Positions 5,814 through 7,438 of a DNA stretch of 7,438 nt are shown here, piece by piece. This stretch comes from Cyanobacteria bacterium RUI128 (GTDB taxonomy: Bacteria > Cyanobacteriota > Vampirovibrionia > Gastranaerophilales > Gastranaerophilaceae). How positions within the stretch are numbered: position 1 is the first letter of the stretch; each line of letters starts with the position of its first letter. A program made the position numbers and the translations under genes. The notes under the pieces were generated by a model. The model saw nothing but the letters and a program-made list of their open reading frames with translations. It was not told where the DNA came from and did no database searches. Where the stretch lies: positions 1-7,438 of the forward strand of contig JAILHQ010000093.1 of NCBI GenBank assembly GCA_024695725.1. The letters run 5' to 3'.

Positions 5814-6458
5814 ATGGTTGAAAACGAAGAAAACTTTTTAGAAAATGAAGATGTAATTGATGATTCAACAGGCGAAATGGACGCAGTTCAGGAAGCTACA
5901 GGTACATCAAACGTAAAGAAAGCATCTAAAAAGAATGAAAAGAGATGGTACATAGTTCATACATATTCAGGTTATGAAAACAAGGTAAAGGGTAACCTTG
6001 AAAAGCGTATTGAGTATATGAACATGTCAGACAAGATTTTCAGAGTAGAAGTCCCACAAAAGACTGTTACTCAAATCAAGGGCGGAAAGAAACAGGAAAA
6101 AGATGAAAAGATTTTCCCTGGATATGTTCTTGTTGAAATGATAATGGACGAAGACAGCTGGTATGTAGTAAGACACACTGCAGGTGTTACCAAGTTTGTC
6201 GGTTCTGCTAAGAAACCTATCCCTGCAAAAGACAGTGAAATCAAGAAGATTATCAACAGAGCAGGTTCTCAAACTCAGAAAATTGAGCTTGATGTTAAGG
6301 TTGGTGACAAGGTCAGAATCACATCAGGTCCGTTCGCAGAATTTATCGGTGATATTACTGAAGTTTATCCGGATAAATCTAAATTACGTGCTAACGTTTC
6401 AATCTTCGGTCGTGAAACACCTGTTGAATTGGAATACAAGCAAATTCAAAAAATATAG
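5814..6458 (+). CDS. nusG: Transcription termination/antitermination factor NusG
   Basis: 214 residues from the ATG at 5814, preceded by AGGTGA at 5803-5808; a GTG at 5805 would add three residues but has no ribosome binding site. NusG binds RNA polymerase through its N-terminal domain, suppresses or promotes pausing, and links polymerase to Rho or to ribosomal protein S10 through its KOW domain. Residues 1-43 are an acidic, then lysine-rich extension. The NGN domain starts at KRWYIVHTYSGYENKV (43-58) and contains the signature FPGYVLVEM at 101-109 and VVRHTAGVTKFVG at 118-130. The KOW domain begins around VGDKVRITSGPFAEFIGDI (163-181) and runs to the end. It sits between secE and rplK, the canonical position. 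Confidence 0.97.
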   Translation: MVENEENFLENEDVIDDSTGEMDAVQEATGTSNVKKASKKNEKRWYIVHTYSGYENKVKGNLEKRIEYMNMSDKIFRVEVPQKTVTQIKGGKKQEKDEKIFPGYVLVEMIMDEDSWYVVRHTAGVTKFVGSAKKPIPAKDSEIKKIINRAGSQTQKIELDVKVGDKVRITSGPFAEFIGDITEVYPDKSKLRANVSIFGRETPVELEYKQIQKI

Positions 6459-6471
6459 TAAGCTGATAAAA

Positions 6472-6500
6472 GTGGAAGGGGTTTAACCCGTTTGTACCAC
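6472..6500 (+). promoter_or_regulatory. Putative L1-binding mRNA site before rplK
   Basis: A 29-nt stem-internal loop-stem. The outer helix is GTGG/CCAC (6472-6475 with 6497-6500). An asymmetric internal loop has AA on the 5' side and GTTTGTA on the 3' side, and the inner helix is GGG/CCC capped by a short loop. The rplK ribosome binding site follows at once (GAAAGGAG). The same motif recurs before rplA with compensating base changes. L1 is known to repress the L11-L1 message by binding a 23S-like structure near the rplK start; assignment here is by position and form. Confidence 0.6.
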
Positions 6501-6516
6501 GAAAGGAGAAAAATAA

Positions 6517-6942
6517 ATGGCAAAGAAAGTAGTAGGAAAAATTAAGCTTCAAATCGAAGCAGGCAAAGCAAATCCATCACCTCCGGTTGGTCCTGCATTG
6601 GGTCAACATGGTGTAAACATCATGGATTTTTGTAAGCAATTTAATGCACAAACACAAGATAAAGCAGGTTACATCATCCCTGTTATTATTGATGTATATG
6701 AAGACAGAAGTTTTACTTTTGTTATTAAGTCACCACCTGCACCAATTTTGATTAAGAAGGCTCTTAACCTTCCTAAAGGCTCTTCAAATCCTAAGAAGGA
6801 TAAGGTTGGCGAAATCACAAGAGCACAATTGGAAGAAATCGCTAAGATCAAAATGGACGACTTAAATGCCAGAGATTTAGATGCTGCAGTAGAAATGATT
6901 AAAGGTTCTTGCAGATCTATGGGTGTTACAGTCGCTGAGTAG
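6517..6942 (+). CDS. rplK: Ribosomal protein uL11
   Basis: 141 residues, the normal length. L11 binds the GTPase-associated centre of 23S rRNA and helps elongation factors and the stringent-response enzyme RelA act on the ribosome. The N-terminal domain carries the proline-rich signature [20 protein letters not shown] (16-35), which forms the thiostrepton-site surface, followed by FCKQFNAQT (38-46). The C-terminal rRNA-binding domain starts around [12 protein letters not shown] (71-82) and holds the [17 protein letters not shown] segment and the final [13 protein letters not shown] helix. The start has AGGAG (6504-6508) eight bases upstream, directly after the putative L1 site. rplA follows 62 bases later with a second such site. 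Confidence 0.98.
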   Translation: MAKKVVGKIKLQIEAGKANPSPPVGPALGQHGVNIMDFCKQFNAQTQDKAGYIIPVIIDVYEDRSFTFVIKSPPAPILIKKALNLPKGSSNPKKDKVGEITRAQLEEIAKIKMDDLNARDLDAAVEMIKGSCRSMGVTVAE

Positions 6943-6959
6943 TAGGTATAAATTTTAAA

Positions 6960-6988
6960 ATGGAAGGACATTAGTCCGCTATGACCAT
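6960..6988 (+). promoter_or_regulatory. Putative L1-binding mRNA site before rplA
   Basis: Same 29-nt layout as the site before rplK. The outer helix is ATGG/CCAT (6960-6963 with 6985-6988), the internal loop has AA against GCTATGA, and the inner helix is GGAC/GTCC with an ATTA loop. Relative to the first copy the outermost pair changes from G-C to A-T and an inner pair from G-C to A-T, which argues that the structure is selected. GAAAGGA follows as the rplA ribosome binding site. Confidence 0.62.
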
Positions 6989-7004
6989 GAAAGGAAATAT
7001 AAAA

Positions 7005-7438
7005 ATGGCAAAATTAACTAAAAGACAACAAAAAGTAAATGAATTACTGGAAGGTTTCGAACAACCTTCAACTATAAAGAACGCAGTTGAAAAATTGCAG
7101 GAAATCTCAAAGACAGTTGCAAAGTTTGATGAAACAGTAGAATGTCACATGAGATTAGGTATCGATGTAAAACACGCTGATCAACAAATCAGATCTACAG
7201 TAGTTTTACCTGCAGGTTTGGGTAAGGAAGTCAGAGTTTGTGTTATCGCTAAGGGGGCTAAGGTTACTGAAGCAACTGAAGCAGGCGCAGATTTTGCAGG
7301 TACTGAAGATATTATCGATAAGATTTCAGGCGGATGGTTTGAATTTGATACATTGATTGCAACACCTGATTGTATGGGTATGTTAGGTAAATTAGGTAGA
7401 GTGTTAGGTCCTAAGGGCTTGATGCCAAACCCTAAGAC
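7005..7438 (+). CDS. rplA: Ribosomal protein uL1 (partial, 3' end beyond the window)
   Basis: The first 144 complete codons are visible; bacterial L1 is usually about 230 residues, so roughly the last third is missing. L1 builds the mobile stalk that helps eject deacylated tRNA from the E site and is the translational repressor of the rplKA message. The start is [11 protein letters not shown], with the ribosome binding site AAAGGA a short distance upstream. The visible part includes the domain I strand [21 protein letters not shown] (47-67), the [13 protein letters not shown] segment (68-80) and the highly conserved [14 protein letters not shown] (131-144) right at the window edge. It continues the rplK operon without an intervening promoter. 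Confidence 0.98.
   Translation, partial: MAKLTKRQQKVNELLEGFEQPSTIKNAVEKLQEISKTVAKFDETVECHMRLGIDVKHADQQIRSTVVLPAGLGKEVRVCVIAKGAKVTEATEAGADFAGTEDIIDKISGGWFEFDTLIATPDCMGMLGKLGRVLGPKGLMPNPK

Noticed and set aside
6184..6486. 100-codon plus-strand ORF overlapping the end of nusG
   Set aside because: Shadow frame of nusG; the overlapped rplK leader is explained by the L1-type motif.

Overview
The window reads as chromosomal DNA of an AT-rich, double-membraned bacterium. The diderm inference rests on the end of an RND-type inner-membrane pump followed directly by a TolC-family outer-membrane channel. The style (AT-rich, short intergenic gaps, strong AAGGA-type ribosome binding sites, standard code with TGG for Trp) would fit a host-associated Vampirovibrionia/Gastranaerophilales-like lineage. 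That placement is an impression from protein flavour and was not tested.

Layout. Positions 1-1813 hold the 3' end of an RND efflux permease overlapping a TolC-family gene, an efflux operon. Positions 1884-3146 are serS, closed by a strong intrinsic terminator. Positions 3199-3494 form a regulatory region: an excellent sigma70-type promoter with a dyad around its -35 box, a 16-codon leader ORF carrying two tandem Trp codons next to its stop, and inverted repeats that can pair in mutually exclusive ways. This precedes an unrecognised 393-aa membrane protein gene (3495-4676). Convergent to it lies a small secreted Asn/Ser/Gln-rich protein (5030-4734, minus strand). The 57 bases between the two stop codons hold a G-run tandem repeat and no ordinary terminator.

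Positions 5160-7438 are a classical translation/secretion block: promoter with dyad, 5' hairpin with U-tract, rpmG (L33), tRNA-Trp(CCA), secE, nusG, rplK (L11) and rplA (L1, cut by the window end). Immediately before both rplK and rplA lies the same 29-nt RNA motif with compensatory base changes. It is best explained as paired L1-binding sites for autogenous control.

The most interesting unexplained material is the Trp-codon leader/attenuator-like region controlling a membrane protein of unknown function, followed by the G-rich repeat at the convergent gene junction. The rest is ordinary housekeeping.
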